Counted from the first letter of the stretch, positions 33,506 to 45,611 are shown. The stretch is DNA of 64,000 nt from Enterobacter sp. CC120223-11 (GCF_900215375.1 NZ_OBEF01000016.1:58118-122117), one strand, 5' to 3'. Notes: generated by a model from the sequence alone, not told the origin. Made by a program: numbers and translations.

Positions 33506-33958
33506 TTGTCCACATTAGAACAGAAATTAACAGAGATGCTTACGGCGCCGGTTGAGGCACTGGGCTTCGAGCTGGTCGGCATCGAATTCGTTCGCGGTCG
33601 CACATCTACGCTGCGCATCTATATTGATAGTGAAGATGGCATCAATGTTGATGATTGTGCTGATGTGAGCCACCAGGTCAGTGCCGTCATGGATGTCGAA
33701 GACCCCATTACCGTCGCTTACAACCTGGAAGTTTCCTCACCAGGGCTCGACCGTCCTATGTTCACCGCTGAACATTACACGCGATTCCTCGGTGAAGAGG
33801 TTGCCGTGGTCCTGCGTATGGCGGTGCAGAACCGCCGTAAATGGCAGGGCATTATCAAAGCGGTAGACGGTGAGATGATCACTGTTACAGTCGAAGGCAA
33901 AGATGAAGTGTTCGCGCTGAGTAACATCCAGAAGGCGAACCTGGTTCCCCACTTTTAA
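33506..33958 (+). CDS. rimP: Ribosome maturation factor RimP
   Basis: RimP assists 30S assembly around S12 and the central pseudoknot. With the TTG at 33506, preceded by GGGGGTGGG, it has 150 residues like K-12; the in-frame ATG 10 codons earlier is rejected. Two domains: alpha/beta N-terminal (about 1-80) and SH3-like C-terminal. Next is nusA after 27 bp. Confidence 0.95.
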   Translation: MSTLEQKLTEMLTAPVEALGFELVGIEFVRGRTSTLRIYIDSEDGINVDDCADVSHQVSAVMDVEDPITVAYNLEVSSPGLDRPMFTAEHYTRFLGEEVAVVLRMAVQNRRKWQGIIKAVDGEMITVTVEGKDEVFALSNIQKANLVPHF

Positions 33959-33985
33959 CAGTCTGGATTGAGGTGAAAGGCCCCG

Positions 33986-35473
33986 ATGAACAAAGAAATT
34001 TTGGCTGTTGTTGAAGCCGTTTCCAACGAAAAGTCGCTGCCGCGCGAGAAGATTTTCGAAGCGCTGGAAAGTGCACTGGCAACGGCTACAAAGAAAAAAT
34101 ACGAGCAAGAGATTGACGTTCGCGTTGAGATCGATCGCAAAAGCGGTGATTTCGATACCTTCCGTCGTTGGGTCATCGTTGAAGAAGTGACTCAGCCAAC
34201 GAAAGAGATCACCCTCGAAGCGGCGCGCTTCGAAGACGAAAGCTTTAACGTCGGTGAATATGTTGAAGACCAGATTGAATCTGTGACCTTCGACCGTATC
34301 ACGACTCAGACGGCGAAGCAGGTTATCGTGCAAAAAGTCCGCGAAGCGGAACGCGCGATGGTTGTCGATCAGTTCCGTGAACACGAAGGTGAAATCATCA
34401 CCGGCGTGGTGAAGAAAGTGAACCGCGACAACATCTCTCTGGATCTGGGCAACAATGCTGAAGCCGTGATCCTGCGTGAAGACATGCTGCCGCGTGAAAA
34501 CTTCCGTCCGGGCGACCGTATTCGTGGCGTACTCTATTCCGTGCGTCCTGAAGCACGTGGTGCGCAGCTGTTCGTGACCCGTTCTAAGCCAGAAATGCTG
34601 GTTGAACTGTTCCGCATCGAAGTGCCAGAAATCGGTGAAGAAGTTATCGAGATCAAAGCGGCGGCTCGCGATCCGGGCTCCCGTGCGAAAATCGCGGTGA
34701 AAACTAACGACAAGCGCATTGACCCGGTCGGTGCTTGCGTTGGTATGCGCGGTGCGCGCGTTCAGGCTGTTTCAACTGAGCTTGGCGGCGAACGTATCGA
34801 TATCGTGCTGTGGGACGACAACCCGGCGCAGTTCGTTATCAACGCAATGGCTCCGGCTGATGTGGCCTCTATCGTCGTTGACGAAGACAAGCACACCATG
34901 GACATCGCGGTTGAAGCGGGCAACCTGGCGCAGGCTATCGGCCGTAACGGCCAGAACGTGCGTCTGGCTTCTCAGCTGAGCGGCTGGGATCTCAACGTCA
35001 TGACCGTTGACGATCTGCAGGAGAAGCATCAGGCAGAAGCCCACGCGGCGATCGATACCTTCACCAAATATCTCGATATTGATGAAGATTTCGCCACCGT
35101 ACTGGTAGAAGAAGGCTTCTCAAGCCTGGAAGAACTGGCCTACGTGCCAATGAAAGAACTGCTGGAAATCGACGGCCTGGACGAACCGACCGTTGAAGCA
35201 CTTCGTGAACGTGCGAAAAACGCACTGACCACGCTGGCGCTGGCACAGGAAGAAAGCCTCGGTGACAACAAACCGGCTGACGATCTGCTGAACCTTGAAG
35301 GTCTGGATCGCACAATGGCGTTCAAGCTGGCTGCCCGCGGTGTTTGTACGCTGGAAGATCTCGCCGATCAGGGCATTGATGACCTGGCTGACATCGAAGG
35401 GTTAACCGACGAAAAAGCCGGTGAACTCATCATGGCCGCACGTAATATTTGCTGGTTCGGCGACGAAGCGTAA
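33986..35473 (+). CDS. nusA: Transcription termination/antitermination factor NusA
   Basis: Binds polymerase and nascent RNA; controls pausing, termination and rRNA antitermination. 495 residues with the N-terminal polymerase-binding domain (1-130), S1 (about 135-200), KH1 and KH2 (about 230-345; [11 protein letters not shown] visible) and two acidic repeats AR1/AR2 (about 360-495) typical of enterics. Confidence 0.98.
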   Translation: MNKEILAVVEAVSNEKSLPREKIFEALESALATATKKKYEQEIDVRVEIDRKSGDFDTFRRWVIVEEVTQPTKEITLEAARFEDESFNVGEYVEDQIESVTFDRITTQTAKQVIVQKVREAERAMVVDQFREHEGEIITGVVKKVNRDNISLDLGNNAEAVILREDMLPRENFRPGDRIRGVLYSVRPEARGAQLFVTRSKPEMLVELFRIEVPEIGEEVIEIKAAARDPGSRAKIAVKTNDKRIDPVGACVGMRGARVQAVSTELGGERIDIVLWDDNPAQFVINAMAPADVASIVVDEDKHTMDIAVEAGNLAQAIGRNGQNVRLASQLSGWDLNVMTVDDLQEKHQAEAHAAIDTFTKYLDIDEDFATVLVEEGFSSLEELAYVPMKELLEIDGLDEPTVEALRERAKNALTTLALAQEESLGDNKPADDLLNLEGLDRTMAFKLAARGVCTLEDLADQGIDDLADIEGLTDEKAGELIMAARNICWFGDEA

Positions 35474-35497
35474 TAAACTGTAGCAGGAAGGAACAGC

Positions 35498-38176
35498 ATG
35501 ACAGATGTAACCGTAAAAACGCTGGCCGCAGAAATTCAGACTTCCGTGGACCGCCTGGTACAGCAATTTGCTGATGCAGGTATCCCGAAGAGCGCTGATG
35601 ATTCTGTGACCGCGCAAGAAAAACAAACCTTGTTGGCGCACCTGAACCGTGAACACGGCTCAACGCCTGACAAGCTGACGCTGCAGCGTAAAACCCGCAG
35701 TACCCTGAGCGTTCAGGGTACCGGCGGCAAAAGCAAATCGGTGCAGATTGAAGTCCGTAAAACGCGTACCTTTGTAAAACGTGATCCGCAGGAAGCTGAG
35801 CGTCTGGCGGAAGAAGAAGCGAAGCGTGAAGCGGAAGAACAGGCCCGTCGTGAGGCTGAAGAAGCAGCCAAACGTGAGGCACAGGCAAAAGCTGACCGTG
35901 AGGCCGCAGAACAAGCTAAGCGTGAATCCGCTGAAAAAGCGAAACGTGACGTTGCGGAAAAAGACAAAGTGAGCAATACAGACGATATGACTAAAACCGC
36001 CCAGGCTGAGAAAGCCCGCCGTGACGCTGAATCAGCAGAGATTAAGCGTAAAGCGGAAGAAGAAGCGCGTCGCAAGCTTGAAGAAGATGCGCGCCGCGTA
36101 GCGGAAGAAGCCCGCCGCATGGCTGAAGAAAACGAGAAGAACGGCGTGACTAACGCTGAACCGACCGAAGACACCAGTGACTATCATGTCACCACTTCTC
36201 AGCACGCGCGCCAGGCTGAAGACGAAAACGACCGTGAAAGTGAAGCGGGTCGTGGCCGTGGTCGTAACACCAAAGCCGCGCGCCCGGCGAAGAAAGCCAA
36301 CAAACATGCTGAATCCAAAGCCGATCGTGAAGAAGCTCGCGCTTCCGTTCGCGGTGGTAAAGGCGGCAAACGTAAAGGTTCCACGCTGCAGCAGGGCTTC
36401 CAGAAGCCAGCTCAGGCCGTTAACCGTGACGTTGTGATTGGCGAAACCATCACCGTTGGCGATCTGGCTAACAAGATGGCGGTCAAAGGCTCTCAGGTCA
36501 TCAAAGCGATGATGAAGCTGGGCGCAATGGCCACTATCAACCAGGTCATCGACCAGGAAACCGCACAGCTGGTTGCCGAAGAGATGGGCCACAAAGTTAT
36601 CCTGCGTCGTGAAAACGAGCTGGAAGAAGCGGTAATGAGCGACCGTGATACCGGCGCTGCGGCTGAACCGCGTGCACCGGTTGTGACCATCATGGGTCAC
36701 GTTGACCACGGTAAAACGTCTCTCCTCGACTACATTCGTTCAACGAAAGTGGCCTCAGGCGAAGCAGGCGGCATTACCCAGCATATCGGTGCTTACCACG
36801 TTGAGCACGCCAAAGGGATGATCACCTTCCTCGATACCCCGGGCCACGCCGCGTTTACCTCCATGCGTGCTCGTGGTGCTCAGGCGACGGATATCGTTAT
36901 CCTTGTTGTTGCTGCCGACGATGGCGTGATGCCACAAACTATCGAAGCTATTCAGCACGCGAAAGCGGCGAACGTACCGGTAGTCGTTGCAGTCAACAAA
37001 ATCGATAAGATGGAAGCCGATCCGGACCGCGTGAAGCAGGAACTCTCCCAGTACGGCATCATGCCGGAAGAGTGGGGCGGCGAGAGCCAGTTCGTTCACG
37101 TGTCTGCGAAAGCAGGTACCGGTATTGACGATCTGCTCGACGCAATCCTGCTGCAGGCTGAAGTTCTGGAGCTGAAAGCCGTGCGTAACGGTATGGCGAG
37201 CGGTGCAGTTATCGAATCCTTCCTGGATAAAGGTCGTGGTCCGGTTGCAACCGTTCTGGTTCGCGAAGGTACTCTGCACAAAGGTGATATCGTGCTGTGT
37301 GGCTTCGAGTACGGTCGCGTTCGTGCGATGCGTAACGAACTGGGTCAGGAAGTGCTGGAAGCAGGCCCGTCCATTCCAGTTGAGATCCTCGGCCTGTCAG
37401 GCGTACCGGCTGCCGGTGACGAAGTGACCGTTGTTCGTGACGAGAAGAAAGCCCGTGAAGTTGCTCTGTATCGTCAGGGTAAATTCCGTGAAGTTAAACT
37501 GGCTCGCCAGCAGAAGTCCAAGCTGGAAAACATGTTTGCCAACATGACCGATGGCGAAGTTCACGAAGTGAACGTCGTTCTGAAGGCCGACGTACAGGGT
37601 TCTGTCGAAGCGATTTCCGATTCACTGCTGAAACTCTCCACCGACGAAGTGAAGGTGAAGATCATCGGTTCCGGCGTGGGTGGTATCACCGAAACCGACG
37701 CCACGCTTGCTGCAGCATCCAACGCGATTCTGGTCGGCTTCAACGTTCGTGCGGATGCCTCTGCACGCCGCGTGATCGAATCTGAAAGCCTGGATCTACG
37801 CTACTACTCCGTCATCTATAACCTGATTGACGAAGTGAAAGCAGCGATGAGTGGCATGCTGTCGCCAGAGCTGAAACAGCAGATCATCGGTCTGGCTGAA
37901 GTGCGTGACGTGTTCAAATCGCCGAAATTTGGTGCTATCGCAGGTTGTATGGTTACCGAAGGCGTGGTCAAACGTCACAACCCAATCCGCGTCCTGCGCG
38001 ACAACGTGGTTATCTATGAAGGCGAGCTGGAATCCCTGCGTCGCTTCAAAGATGATGCCAACGAAGTCCGTAACGGCATGGAGTGTGGTATCGGCGTGAA
38101 GAACTACAACGACGTTCGCGTTGGCGATATGATCGAAGTGTTCGAGATCATCGAGATCCAACGCAGCATCGATTAA
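35498..38176 (+). CDS. infB: Translation initiation factor IF-2
   Basis: GTPase that brings fMet-tRNA to the 30S and promotes subunit joining. 892 residues (K-12 890). N-terminal small domain (1-50), a long charged Ala/Glu/Arg coiled stretch (about 95-210), GTPase domain with GHVDHGKT at 400-407, DTPGH and NKIDK, then beta-barrel and fMet-tRNA-binding C2 domains. Internal start codons for shorter forms are kept (see separate entry). It lies downstream of metY in the same operon. Confidence 0.98.
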   Translation: MTDVTVKTLAAEIQTSVDRLVQQFADAGIPKSADDSVTAQEKQTLLAHLNREHGSTPDKLTLQRKTRSTLSVQGTGGKSKSVQIEVRKTRTFVKRDPQEAERLAEEEAKREAEEQARREAEEAAKREAQAKADREAAEQAKRESAEKAKRDVAEKDKVSNTDDMTKTAQAEKARRDAESAEIKRKAEEEARRKLEEDARRVAEEARRMAEENEKNGVTNAEPTEDTSDYHVTTSQHARQAEDENDRESEAGRGRGRNTKAARPAKKANKHAESKADREEARASVRGGKGGKRKGSTLQQGFQKPAQAVNRDVVIGETITVGDLANKMAVKGSQVIKAMMKLGAMATINQVIDQETAQLVAEEMGHKVILRRENELEEAVMSDRDTGAAAEPRAPVVTIMGHVDHGKTSLLDYIRSTKVASGEAGGITQHIGAYHVEHAKGMITFLDTPGHAAFTSMRARGAQATDIVILVVAADDGVMPQTIEAIQHAKAANVPVVVAVNKIDKMEADPDRVKQELSQYGIMPEEWGGESQFVHVSAKAGTGIDDLLDAILLQAEVLELKAVRNGMASGAVIESFLDKGRGPVATVLVREGTLHKGDIVLCGFEYGRVRAMRNELGQEVLEAGPSIPVEILGLSGVPAAGDEVTVVRDEKKAREVALYRQGKFREVKLARQQKSKLENMFANMTDGEVHEVNVVLKADVQGSVEAISDSLLKLSTDEVKVKIIGSGVGGITETDATLAAASNAILVGFNVRADASARRVIESESLDLRYYSVIYNLIDEVKAAMSGMLSPELKQQIIGLAEVRDVFKSPKFGAIAGCMVTEGVVKRHNPIRVLRDNVVIYEGELESLRRFKDDANEVRNGMECGIGVKNYNDVRVGDMIEVFEIIEIQRSID
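35969..35989 (+). promoter_or_regulatory. Internal infB translation starts (IF2-2, IF2-3)
   Basis: GTG at 35969 is in-frame codon 158 (VSN) and ATG at 35987 is codon 164 (MTK). In E. coli these correspond to the starts of IF2-beta and IF2-gamma. Codons are seen; use is inferred. Confidence 0.6.
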
Positions 38177-38199
38177 TCTGCCGTAGAGTCGTGCAGATT

Positions 38200-38230
38200 G
38201 TAGGCCGGGTAAGCGAAGCGCCACCCGGCA
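38200..38230. repeat. REP-like element between infB and rbfA
   Basis: GTAGGCCGGGT...ACCCGGCA forms an imperfect hairpin typical of enterobacterial REP units; it resembles the elements at 62163-62225. Confidence 0.7.
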
Positions 38231-38238
38231 TGAAATTC

Positions 38239-38263
38239 AAAAGGGGCTGATAGCCCCTTTTTT
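38239..38263 (+). terminator. Terminator between infB and rbfA
   Basis: AAAAGGGGCTGATAGCCCCTTTTTT: GGGGCT pairs with AGCCCC around GAT, with a T run. rbfA begins 16 bp later, so read-through or a local promoter is needed. Confidence 0.85.
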
Positions 38264-38279
38264 GTCTGGAGAATTTATT

Positions 38280-38681
38280 ATGGCGAAAGAATTTGGTCGC
38301 CCGCAGCGCGTATCTCAGGAGTTGCAAAAAGAAATTGCGATCATCCTGCAGCGCGAAATCAAGGACCCACGTCTGGGCCTGATGACCACCGTGTCCGGTG
38401 TGGAAGTCTCTCGTGACCTGGCCTATGCCAAAGTGTTCGTGACTTTCCTGAATGACAAAGATGAAGCCGCGGTGAAAGCAGGCATTCGTGCTTTGCAGGA
38501 CGCATCGGGCTTTATCCGCACGCTGCTCGGCAAAGCGATGCGTCTGCGTATCGTGCCTGAGCTGACCTTCTTCTACGATAACTCGCTGGTCGAAGGGATG
38601 CGCATGTCTAACCTGGTGACTAACGTGGTGCGTCATGACGATGAGCGTCGTGTGAACCCGGACGACAACAAGGAGGACTGA
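38280..38681 (+). CDS. rbfA: Ribosome-binding factor A
   Basis: RbfA binds 16S helix 1 region in late 30S assembly and is needed at low temperature. 133 residues with one KH-like fold; begins [10 protein letters not shown] after TGGAG. Overlaps truB by 1 bp (TGATG). Confidence 0.97.
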   Translation: MAKEFGRPQRVSQELQKEIAIILQREIKDPRLGLMTTVSGVEVSRDLAYAKVFVTFLNDKDEAAVKAGIRALQDASGFIRTLLGKAMRLRIVPELTFFYDNSLVEGMRMSNLVTNVVRHDDERRVNPDDNKED

Positions 38682-39625
38682 TGAGTCGTCCTCGTCGTCG
38701 TGGCCGCGACATTCATGGTGTACTCCTGCTGGATAAACCACAGGGCGCATCCAGCAATGATGTGTTGCAGAAGGTCAAGCGTCTCTATAACGCCAACCGC
38801 GCGGGGCACACCGGCGCGCTGGACCCTCTGGCGACAGGCATGCTGCCAGTCTGCCTTGGCGAAGCCACTAAGTTTTCCCAGTACCTGCTGGACTCCGATA
38901 AGCGTTATCGCGTGATTGCGAAGCTTGGGCAGCGTACCGATACCTCGGATGCTGACGGGCAGGTAGTGGAAGAGCGTCCGTTGACGTTTAGCGCCACTGA
39001 GCTGGCGGCGGCGCTGGAAAGCTTCCGCGGCGACACCCTGCAGGTGCCGTCGATGTATTCGGCGCTGAAATATCAGGGTAAGAAGCTCTACGAATATGCT
39101 CGTCAGGGCATTGAAGTACCCCGCGAAGCGCGTCCGATTACGGTTTATGAGCTGCTGTTCATTCGCCACGAAGGCGATGAGCTGGAGCTGGAAATTCACT
39201 GCTCGAAAGGCACCTATATCCGCACTATTGTTGACGATCTGGGTGAGAAACTGGGCTGCGGCGCGCATGTGATCATGCTGCGTCGTCTGGCGGTCAGCCG
39301 CTACCCGGTTGAGCGCATGGTCACGCTGGAGCATCTGCAATCGCTCGTTGCTCAGGCGGAAGCGCAGGATATTCCTGCGGCGCAGCTGTTGGATCCGCTG
39401 TTGATGCCAATGGACAGTCCGGCTGCGGACTTCCCGGTGGTCAACCTGCCGCTGACTTCGTCCGTCTTTTTCAAAAACGGCAACCCGGTTCGCTCTGCAA
39501 ATGTGCAGGTAAGCGGCCTGGTACGCGTCACGGAAGGCGATGAAGGCAAATTTATCGGCATGGGCGAAATTGATGATGAAGGCCGCGTGGCGCCACGTCG
39601 CCTGGTGGTTGAGTACTCGGAATAG
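38681..39625 (+). CDS. truB: tRNA pseudouridine-55 synthase
   Basis: TruB makes pseudouridine 55 in the T loop of all tRNAs and helps tRNA folding. 314 residues; catalytic Asp48 lies in [12 protein letters not shown]. The C-terminal PUA domain covers about 250-314. Translation is coupled to rbfA. Confidence 0.98.
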   Translation: MSRPRRRGRDIHGVLLLDKPQGASSNDVLQKVKRLYNANRAGHTGALDPLATGMLPVCLGEATKFSQYLLDSDKRYRVIAKLGQRTDTSDADGQVVEERPLTFSATELAAALESFRGDTLQVPSMYSALKYQGKKLYEYARQGIEVPREARPITVYELLFIRHEGDELELEIHCSKGTYIRTIVDDLGEKLGCGAHVIMLRRLAVSRYPVERMVTLEHLQSLVAQAEAQDIPAAQLLDPLLMPMDSPAADFPVVNLPLTSSVFFKNGNPVRSANVQVSGLVRVTEGDEGKFIGMGEIDDEGRVAPRRLVVEYSE

Positions 39626-39634
39626 TCGCCCATC

Positions 39635-39663
39635 TTGCGATAACATGTCGCTGCGGGTAGAAT
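39635..39663 (+). promoter_or_regulatory. Promoter of rpsO
   Basis: -35 TTGCGA at 39635-39640 and -10 TAGAAT at 39658-39663, 17-bp spacer, about 110 bp before rpsO. The leader should hold the pseudoknot used for S15 autocontrol; the fold was not checked. Confidence 0.8.
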
Positions 39664-39726
39664 ATTGCCGCTTAACGCCTGAACAAAGGCTTGCCTGCGT
39701 GAGCGCGTTAATCCTGGGGTCGCTGA

Positions 39727-40041
<315 letters not shown>

Positions 40042-40061
40042 TTCTGGCGAGTTTCAGAAAG

Positions 40062-40086
40062 AGGGGCCTTTATGGCCCCTTTTTTC
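40062..40086 (+). terminator. Terminator after rpsO
   Basis: AGGGGCC-TTTAT-GGCCCCT followed by six T; roughly symmetrical, so it might also stop an antisense transcript. Confidence 0.92.
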
Positions 40087-40165
40087 AACCAGATGGGCAG
40101 CAATCAGGCTGAAAGTCATGTATTGTTTGTATTGCTGCGATAAATGATCTTCATGCAGAGTTTCG

Positions 40166-40213
40166 CGCGGCTAATGAGAGGGTTACCCTGTGTTAGGCCT
40201 GTCATTAGTCGCG
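40166..40213 (+). promoter_or_regulatory. pnp leader stem (RNase III / PNPase control)
   Basis: CGCGGCTAATGA (40166-40177) pairs with TCATTAGTCGCG (40202-40213), one G-U, and the stem sits about 75-120 nt before the pnp start. In E. coli RNase III cuts such a stem and PNPase then destabilises its own mRNA. The small RNA SraG is encoded antisense in this gap in E. coli; I could not confirm a minus-strand promoter here. Confidence 0.8.
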
Positions 40214-40287
40214 AGGATGCTAGAGGATCGGTTCTCTGAGCGGTACATCTGTCGATGTGCCCTCATCATATTGAAAGGATAATTATT

Positions 40288-42423
40288 TTGCTGAATCCGA
40301 TCGTTCGTAAATTCCAGTACGGCCAGCACACGGTCACTCTGGAAACCGGCATGATGGCTCGTCAGGCGACGGCTGCCGTTATGGTTAGCATGGATGACAC
40401 CGCGGTATTCGTGACCGTTGTCGGCCAGAAAAAAACCAAACCAGGCCAGGACTTCTTCCCGCTGACCGTTAACTACCAGGAGCGTACTTACGCTGCCGGT
40501 AAAATCCCAGGTGGCTTCTTCCGTCGTGAAGGCCGTCCAAGCGAAGGCGAAACCCTGATCGCGCGTCTGATTGACCGCCCGGTTCGCCCGCTGTTCCCGG
40601 AAGGCTTCATCAACGAAGTCCAGGTTATCGCGACCGTTGTGTCCGTAAACCCACAGGTTAACCCTGATATCGTGGCAATGATTGGTGCATCCGCTGCGCT
40701 GTCCTTGTCCGGTCTGCCATTCAACGGCCCAATTGGCGCCGCTCGTGTTGGCTACATCAATGACCAGTACGTGCTGAACCCGACTCAGGAAGAGCTGAAA
40801 ACCAGCAAACTGGATCTGGTTGTTGCCGGTACCGAAGCCGCTGTGCTGATGGTTGAATCCGAAGCAGAACTGCTGAGCGAAGACGTGATGCTGGGCGCTG
40901 TCGTGTTCGGTCACGAGCAGCAGCAGATTGTTATCCAGCAGATCAACGACCTGGTGAAAGAAGCCGGTAAACCACGTTGGGATTGGCAGCCAGAAGCCGT
41001 GAACGAAGCGCTGAACGCACGCGTTTCCGAACTGGCTAAAGCGCGTCTGAGCGATGCTTACCGCATCACCGACAAGCAAGAGCGTTACGCTCAGGTTGAT
41101 GCTATCAAATCTGAAGTGATCGCGACTCTGGTTGCAGAAGACGAAGCGCTGGACGCAAACGAGCTGAGCGACATCCTGCATGACATCGAGAAAAATGCCG
41201 TTCGTAGCCGCGTCCTGGCTGGCGAACCGCGTATCGATGGTCGTGAAAAAGACATGATCCGTGGTCTGGACGTGCGCACTGGCGTACTGCCACGTACTCA
41301 CGGCTCCGCGCTGTTCACCCGTGGCGAAACTCAGGCGCTGGTAACAGCAACTCTGGGTACTGCACGCGACGCACAGAACATCGACGAACTGATGGGCGAG
41401 CGCACTGACAGCTTCCTGTTCCACTACAACTTCCCTCCGTATTCCGTGGGCGAAACCGGTATGGTTGGCTCACCGAAGCGTCGTGAAATTGGTCACGGTC
41501 GTCTGGCGAAGCGCGGCGTGCTGGCAGTGATGCCAACAACTGACGAATTCCCGTACACCGTACGTGTGGTTTCTGAAATCACCGAATCTAACGGTTCTTC
41601 TTCTATGGCTTCCGTCTGTGGTGCTTCCCTGGCACTGATGGATGCAGGCGTACCGGTGAAATCTGCAGTTGCAGGTATCGCGATGGGCCTGGTGAAAGAA
41701 GGCGACAACTTCGTCGTTCTGTCTGACATCCTCGGCGATGAAGATCACCTGGGCGATATGGACTTCAAAGTAGCGGGTTCCCGCGAAGGTATCTCTGCGC
41801 TGCAGATGGATATCAAGATTGAAGGTATCACCAAGGAGATCATGCAGGTTGCTCTGAACCAGGCTAAAGGTGCGCGTCTGCACATCCTGGGCGTGATGGA
41901 ACAGGCAATCAACGCACCGCGTGGCGATATCTCCGAATTCGCACCGCGCATTCACACCATCAAGATCAGCCCGGACAAGATCAAAGACGTGATCGGTAAA
42001 GGCGGTTCTGTTATCCGTGCGCTGACCGAAGAAACCGGCACCACCATCGAAATCGAAGATGACGGTACCGTGAAGATCGCAGCAACCGACGGCGACAAAG
42101 CAGCATACGCAATTCGTCGTATCGAAGAGATCACCGCTGAAATCGAAGTGGGCCGTATCTACAACGGTAAAGTCACCCGTATCGTCGACTTCGGTGCATT
42201 CGTGGCTATCGGTGGCGGTAAAGAAGGTCTGGTTCATATTTCTCAGATCGCCGATAAGCGCGTTGAGAAAGTGACCGACTATCTGCAGATGGGCCAGGAA
42301 GTGCCGGTAAAAGTTCTGGAAGTTGATCGCCAGGGCCGCGTACGTCTGAGCATCAAAGAAGCGACTGAGCAGACTCAGCCTGCGGCCGCGCCGGAAGCTC
42401 CGGCAGCGGAACAGGGCGAGTAA
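40288..42423 (+). CDS. pnp: Polynucleotide phosphorylase
   Basis: PNPase degrades RNA 3' to 5' with phosphate and is part of the degradosome. With the TTG start at 40288 (AAAGGAT 10 bp before) it has 711 residues, as in K-12. Two RNase PH domains with a linking helical domain, then KH ([13 protein letters not shown], near 565) and S1 (about 620-690) domains, and an Ala/Glu/Pro tail. The in-frame codons upstream belong to the leader. Confidence 0.98.
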   Translation: MLNPIVRKFQYGQHTVTLETGMMARQATAAVMVSMDDTAVFVTVVGQKKTKPGQDFFPLTVNYQERTYAAGKIPGGFFRREGRPSEGETLIARLIDRPVRPLFPEGFINEVQVIATVVSVNPQVNPDIVAMIGASAALSLSGLPFNGPIGAARVGYINDQYVLNPTQEELKTSKLDLVVAGTEAAVLMVESEAELLSEDVMLGAVVFGHEQQQIVIQQINDLVKEAGKPRWDWQPEAVNEALNARVSELAKARLSDAYRITDKQERYAQVDAIKSEVIATLVAEDEALDANELSDILHDIEKNAVRSRVLAGEPRIDGREKDMIRGLDVRTGVLPRTHGSALFTRGETQALVTATLGTARDAQNIDELMGERTDSFLFHYNFPPYSVGETGMVGSPKRREIGHGRLAKRGVLAVMPTTDEFPYTVRVVSEITESNGSSSMASVCGASLALMDAGVPVKSAVAGIAMGLVKEGDNFVVLSDILGDEDHLGDMDFKVAGSREGISALQMDIKIEGITKEIMQVALNQAKGARLHILGVMEQAINAPRGDISEFAPRIHTIKISPDKIKDVIGKGGSVIRALTEETGTTIEIEDDGTVKIAATDGDKAAYAIRRIEEITAEIEVGRIYNGKVTRIVDFGAFVAIGGGKEGLVHISQIADKRVEKVTDYLQMGQEVPVKVLEVDRQGRVRLSIKEATEQTQPAAAPEAPAAEQGE

Positions 42424-42434
42424 GGTTGCTGTTA

Positions 42435-42456
42435 GCCCTCCGCAATTGCGGAGGGC
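42435..42456 (+). terminator. 22-bp perfect palindrome after pnp
   Basis: GCCCTCCGCA/ATTGCGGAGGGC is perfectly self-complementary and starts 11 bp after the pnp stop. No T run follows, so it is more likely a 3'-end stabiliser or weak terminator before nlpI. Confidence 0.6.
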
Positions 42457-42530
42457 GTATCCCGGGCAGGACGCTTGTTGAGCACCGGGGAACAGGACGT
42501 TCATCCAATTGTTGTCTTCGGGAGTGGGAA

Positions 42531-43415
42531 ATGAAGCCTTTTTTGCGCTGGTGTCTCGTTGCGACAGCACTCACGCTGGCAGGATGCAGCAACTCTGCAT
42601 GGCGTAAGAGTGAGGTCCTGGCGGTACCACTGCAACCGACTTTACAGCAGGAAGTGATTCTGGCCCGTATGGAACAGATTCTTGCCAGTCGGGCTTTAAC
42701 CGATGATGAACGCGCACAGCTTTTATATGAGCGCGGAGTGTTGTATGATAGTCTCGGTTTGAGGGCATTAGCGCGTAACGATTTTTCGCAAGCGTTAGCC
42801 ATCAGACCCGATATGCCTGAAGTATTCAATTACTTAGGCATTTATTTAACGCAGGCAGGCAATTTTGATGCTGCCTATGAAGCGTTTGATTCTGTACTTG
42901 AGCTTGATCCAACTTACAATTACGCATACTTAAATCGTGGCATCGCGCTGTATTACGGCGGCCGCGCTAAGTTAGCGCAAGATGATCTGCTGGCGTTTTA
43001 TCAAGACGATCCCAATGATCCTTTCCGTAGTCTGTGGCTTTACATCGTTGAGCAGAAGCTCGATGAGAAGCAGGCTGTCGTAGCACTCAAGCAGCGCTAT
43101 GAAAAATCGGACAAAGAGCAATGGGGATGGAACATTGTCGAGTTCTACCTCGGTAACATTAGCGAAGCAACGCTGATGGACAGACTGAAGGCAGACGCAA
43201 CGGATAACACCTCGCTCGCTGAGCATCTCAGTGAAACAAACTTCTATTTAGGTAAGTACTACCTAAGTCTGGGGGACAAGGACAGCGCTGCGGCACTGTT
43301 CAAACTGGCGGTTGCTAACAACGTTCATAACTTTGTTGAGCACCGATACGCATTGTTGGAATTAGCGCTCTTGGGCCAGGAGCAAGACGACCTGGCAGAA
43401 TCGGACCAGCAATAG
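42531..43415 (+). CDS. nlpI: Outer-membrane lipoprotein NlpI
   Basis: TPR lipoprotein that scaffolds peptidoglycan hydrolases and activates Prc-mediated breakdown of MepS. 294 residues; lipobox LAGC with Cys19, and several TPR units between about 60 and 200 ([21 protein letters not shown] visible in part). The ATG follows GGGAGTGGG; the long upstream open frame covers the pnp-nlpI gap and is rejected. Confidence 0.97.
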   Translation: MKPFLRWCLVATALTLAGCSNSAWRKSEVLAVPLQPTLQQEVILARMEQILASRALTDDERAQLLYERGVLYDSLGLRALARNDFSQALAIRPDMPEVFNYLGIYLTQAGNFDAAYEAFDSVLELDPTYNYAYLNRGIALYYGGRAKLAQDDLLAFYQDDPNDPFRSLWLYIVEQKLDEKQAVVALKQRYEKSDKEQWGWNIVEFYLGNISEATLMDRLKADATDNTSLAEHLSETNFYLGKYYLSLGDKDSAAALFKLAVANNVHNFVEHRYALLELALLGQEQDDLAESDQQ

Positions 43416-43521
43416 CTGACGAACAACTCAGCCCATAATCTTTTTTGATTGCCATCATCTTCACGGGTGAGGGCTTTATTGTTCGTTAATTCACCAAATT
43501 TGAGCCGGTTCACACTTTTCA

Positions 43522-43599
43522 ATGAAAATTGCAGATCAATTTCACGATGAGTTACGTAGACTGGCCGCCATCAATGAGGCACATGTACTACATGACTGA
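43522..43599 (+). CDS. yrbN: Small protein YrbN
   Basis: 25 codons, beginning [15 protein letters not shown], matching the small protein known between nlpI and deaD in E. coli. Its last 8 bp overlap the deaD start (43592), so its translation may open the deaD start site. Too short for any domain call; function unknown. Confidence 0.75.
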   Translation: MKIADQFHDELRRLAAINEAHVLHD

Positions 43600-45526
43600 T
43601 ATCATCGAAACTACTTTTTCTGATCTGGGGCTGAACGCCTCCATTCTTACCGCTCTGAACGACCTGGGCTACGAAAAACCATCACCAATCCAGGCAGAGT
43701 GTATTCCACATTTGCTGAATGGCCGTGACGTTCTGGGTATGGCCCAGACCGGTAGCGGAAAAACCGCAGCGTTCTCTCTTCCGCTGCTGAACAATCTCGA
43801 TCCTGAGCTGAAAGCACCACAGATTCTGGTGCTGGCACCGACCCGCGAACTGGCGGTACAGGTTGCAGAAGCCATGACCGATTTCTCCAAACATATGCGC
43901 GGCGTAAACGTGGTTGCCCTTTACGGCGGCCAGCGTTATGACGTGCAGTTACGCGCCCTGCGTCAGGGGCCACAGATCGTCGTCGGTACTCCGGGTCGTC
44001 TGCTGGATCACCTGAAACGCGGCACCCTGGATCTCTCTAAGCTGAGCGGTCTGGTACTGGATGAAGCTGACGAAATGCTGCGCATGGGCTTCATCGAAGA
44101 CGTAGAAACCATTATGGCGGAGATCCCTGACGGTCATCAGACCGCGCTGTTCTCCGCAACCATGCCGGAAGCTATCCGTCGCATCACCCGTCGCTTTATG
44201 AAAGAGCCGCAGGAAGTGCGCATTCAGTCCAGCGTCACCACCCGTCCTGACATCAGCCAGAGCTACTGGACCGTCTGGGGCATGCGTAAGAACGAAGCGC
44301 TGGTGCGTTTCCTGGAAGCAGAAGATTTTGATGCGGCGATCATCTTCGTTCGTACCAAAAACGCGACCCTGGAAGTGGCTGAAGCGCTGGAGCGCAGCGG
44401 TTACAACAGCGCCGCGCTGAACGGTGACATGAACCAGTCCCTGCGTGAGCAGACTCTGGATCGCCTGAAAGACGGTCGTCTGGATATCCTGATCGCGACC
44501 GACGTTGCGGCCCGTGGCCTGGACGTTGAGCGTATCAGCCTGGTCGTTAACTACGATATCCCAATGGATACCGAGTCTTACGTTCACCGTATCGGTCGTA
44601 CCGGTCGTGCGGGTCGTGCTGGCCGCGCGCTGCTGTTCGTTGAGAACCGTGAGCGTCGTCTGCTGCGCAACATCGAGCGTCTGATGAAGCTGACCATTCC
44701 AGAAGTCGAACTGCCAAACGCAGAACTGCTGGGCAAACGTCGTCTGGAAAAATTCGCGGCAAAAGTACAGCAGCAGCTGGAAAGCAGCGATCTGGATCAG
44801 TACCGCAACCTGCTGACCAAAATGCAGCCGGAAGGTATGGAAGGCGAACTGGATATGGAAACTCTGGCCGCAGCACTGCTGAAAATGGCTCAGGGCGAAC
44901 GTACCCTGATCGTTCCACCAGATGCGCCAATGCGTCCTAAGCGTGAATTCCGCGAGCGTGACGATCGTTTCGAACGTCGTGGCGACCGCAATGACCGTAA
45001 TGACCGTGGCCCGCGTGGCGACCGTCCTGAGCGTGGTGGTGAAGATCGTCCACGTCGCGAACGTCGTGACGTTGGTGATATGCAGCTGTACCGCATTGAA
45101 GTGGGTCGCGATGATGGTGTTGAAGTGCGTCACATTGTTGGTGCTATTGCCAACGAAGGCGACATCAGCAGCCGTTACATCGGTAACATCAAGCTGTTCG
45201 GTACTCACTCTACTATCGAACTGCCGAAAGGCATGCCGGGCGAAGTACTGCAGCACTTCACGCGTACCCGCATTCTGAACAAGCCGATGAACATGCAGCT
45301 GCTGGGCGATGCACAGCCGCACAGCGGTGGCGAGCGTCGTGGCGGTAACGGCGGCGGTCGTGGTTTCGGCGGTGAGCGTCGTGAAGGCGGTCGCGGTGAA
45401 GGTCGTCGCTTCAGCGGTGAACGTCGTGAAGGCGGTGCAGGCCGTTTCAGCGGTGAGCGTCGCGAAGGCGGTCGTGGCCCACGTCGTGATGATGCGCCAG
45501 TGCGTCGTCGTCCGACCGAAGCCTAA
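43592..45526 (+). CDS. deaD: Cold-shock DEAD-box RNA helicase DeaD (CsdA)
   Basis: Unwinds RNA in 50S assembly and mRNA decay at low temperature. 644 residues from [11 protein letters not shown] (K-12 629): Walker A AQTGSGKT 51-58, DEAD 157-160, [11 protein letters not shown]; then a DbpA-like RNA-binding domain (about 480-560) and a Gly/Arg tail. The tail has [12 protein letters not shown] repeats near the end, plus an Arg/Asp-rich stretch around 440-480, both longer than K-12. The start in the overlap with yrbN is chosen by family alignment; an earlier in-frame start would lack similarity. Confidence 0.96.
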   Translation: MTDIIETTFSDLGLNASILTALNDLGYEKPSPIQAECIPHLLNGRDVLGMAQTGSGKTAAFSLPLLNNLDPELKAPQILVLAPTRELAVQVAEAMTDFSKHMRGVNVVALYGGQRYDVQLRALRQGPQIVVGTPGRLLDHLKRGTLDLSKLSGLVLDEADEMLRMGFIEDVETIMAEIPDGHQTALFSATMPEAIRRITRRFMKEPQEVRIQSSVTTRPDISQSYWTVWGMRKNEALVRFLEAEDFDAAIIFVRTKNATLEVAEALERSGYNSAALNGDMNQSLREQTLDRLKDGRLDILIATDVAARGLDVERISLVVNYDIPMDTESYVHRIGRTGRAGRAGRALLFVENRERRLLRNIERLMKLTIPEVELPNAELLGKRRLEKFAAKVQQQLESSDLDQYRNLLTKMQPEGMEGELDMETLAAALLKMAQGERTLIVPPDAPMRPKREFRERDDRFERRGDRNDRNDRGPRGDRPERGGEDRPRRERRDVGDMQLYRIEVGRDDGVEVRHIVGAIANEGDISSRYIGNIKLFGTHSTIELPKGMPGEVLQHFTRTRILNKPMNMQLLGDAQPHSGGERRGGNGGGRGFGGERREGGRGEGRRFSGERREGGAGRFSGERREGGRGPRRDDAPVRRRPTEA

Positions 45527-45571
45527 TTGCCCGATAAAAAACTACGTTTAGCGCCGTAAACTAAACGATAC

Positions 45572-45603
45572 AGCCCCGGTATTCGCTATCGGGGCTTTTT
45601 TTA
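45572..45603 (+). terminator. Terminator after deaD
   Basis: AGCCCCG(GT)AT pairs with AT(C)GGGGCT around TCGCT, then seven T. A second small hairpin CGTTTAG/CTAAACG lies just before (45545-45567). Confidence 0.92.
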
Positions 45604-45611
45604 TTTCAATC

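Noticed and set aside
43949..45322. 457-codon open frame on the minus strand
   Set aside because: Antisense shadow of deaD, caused by its repeated Arg/Gly codons.
45309..45551. CRISPR-like or tandem DNA repeat at the end of deaD
   Set aside because: The repeated pattern is coding (SGERREGG units) and in frame with deaD; no spacers.
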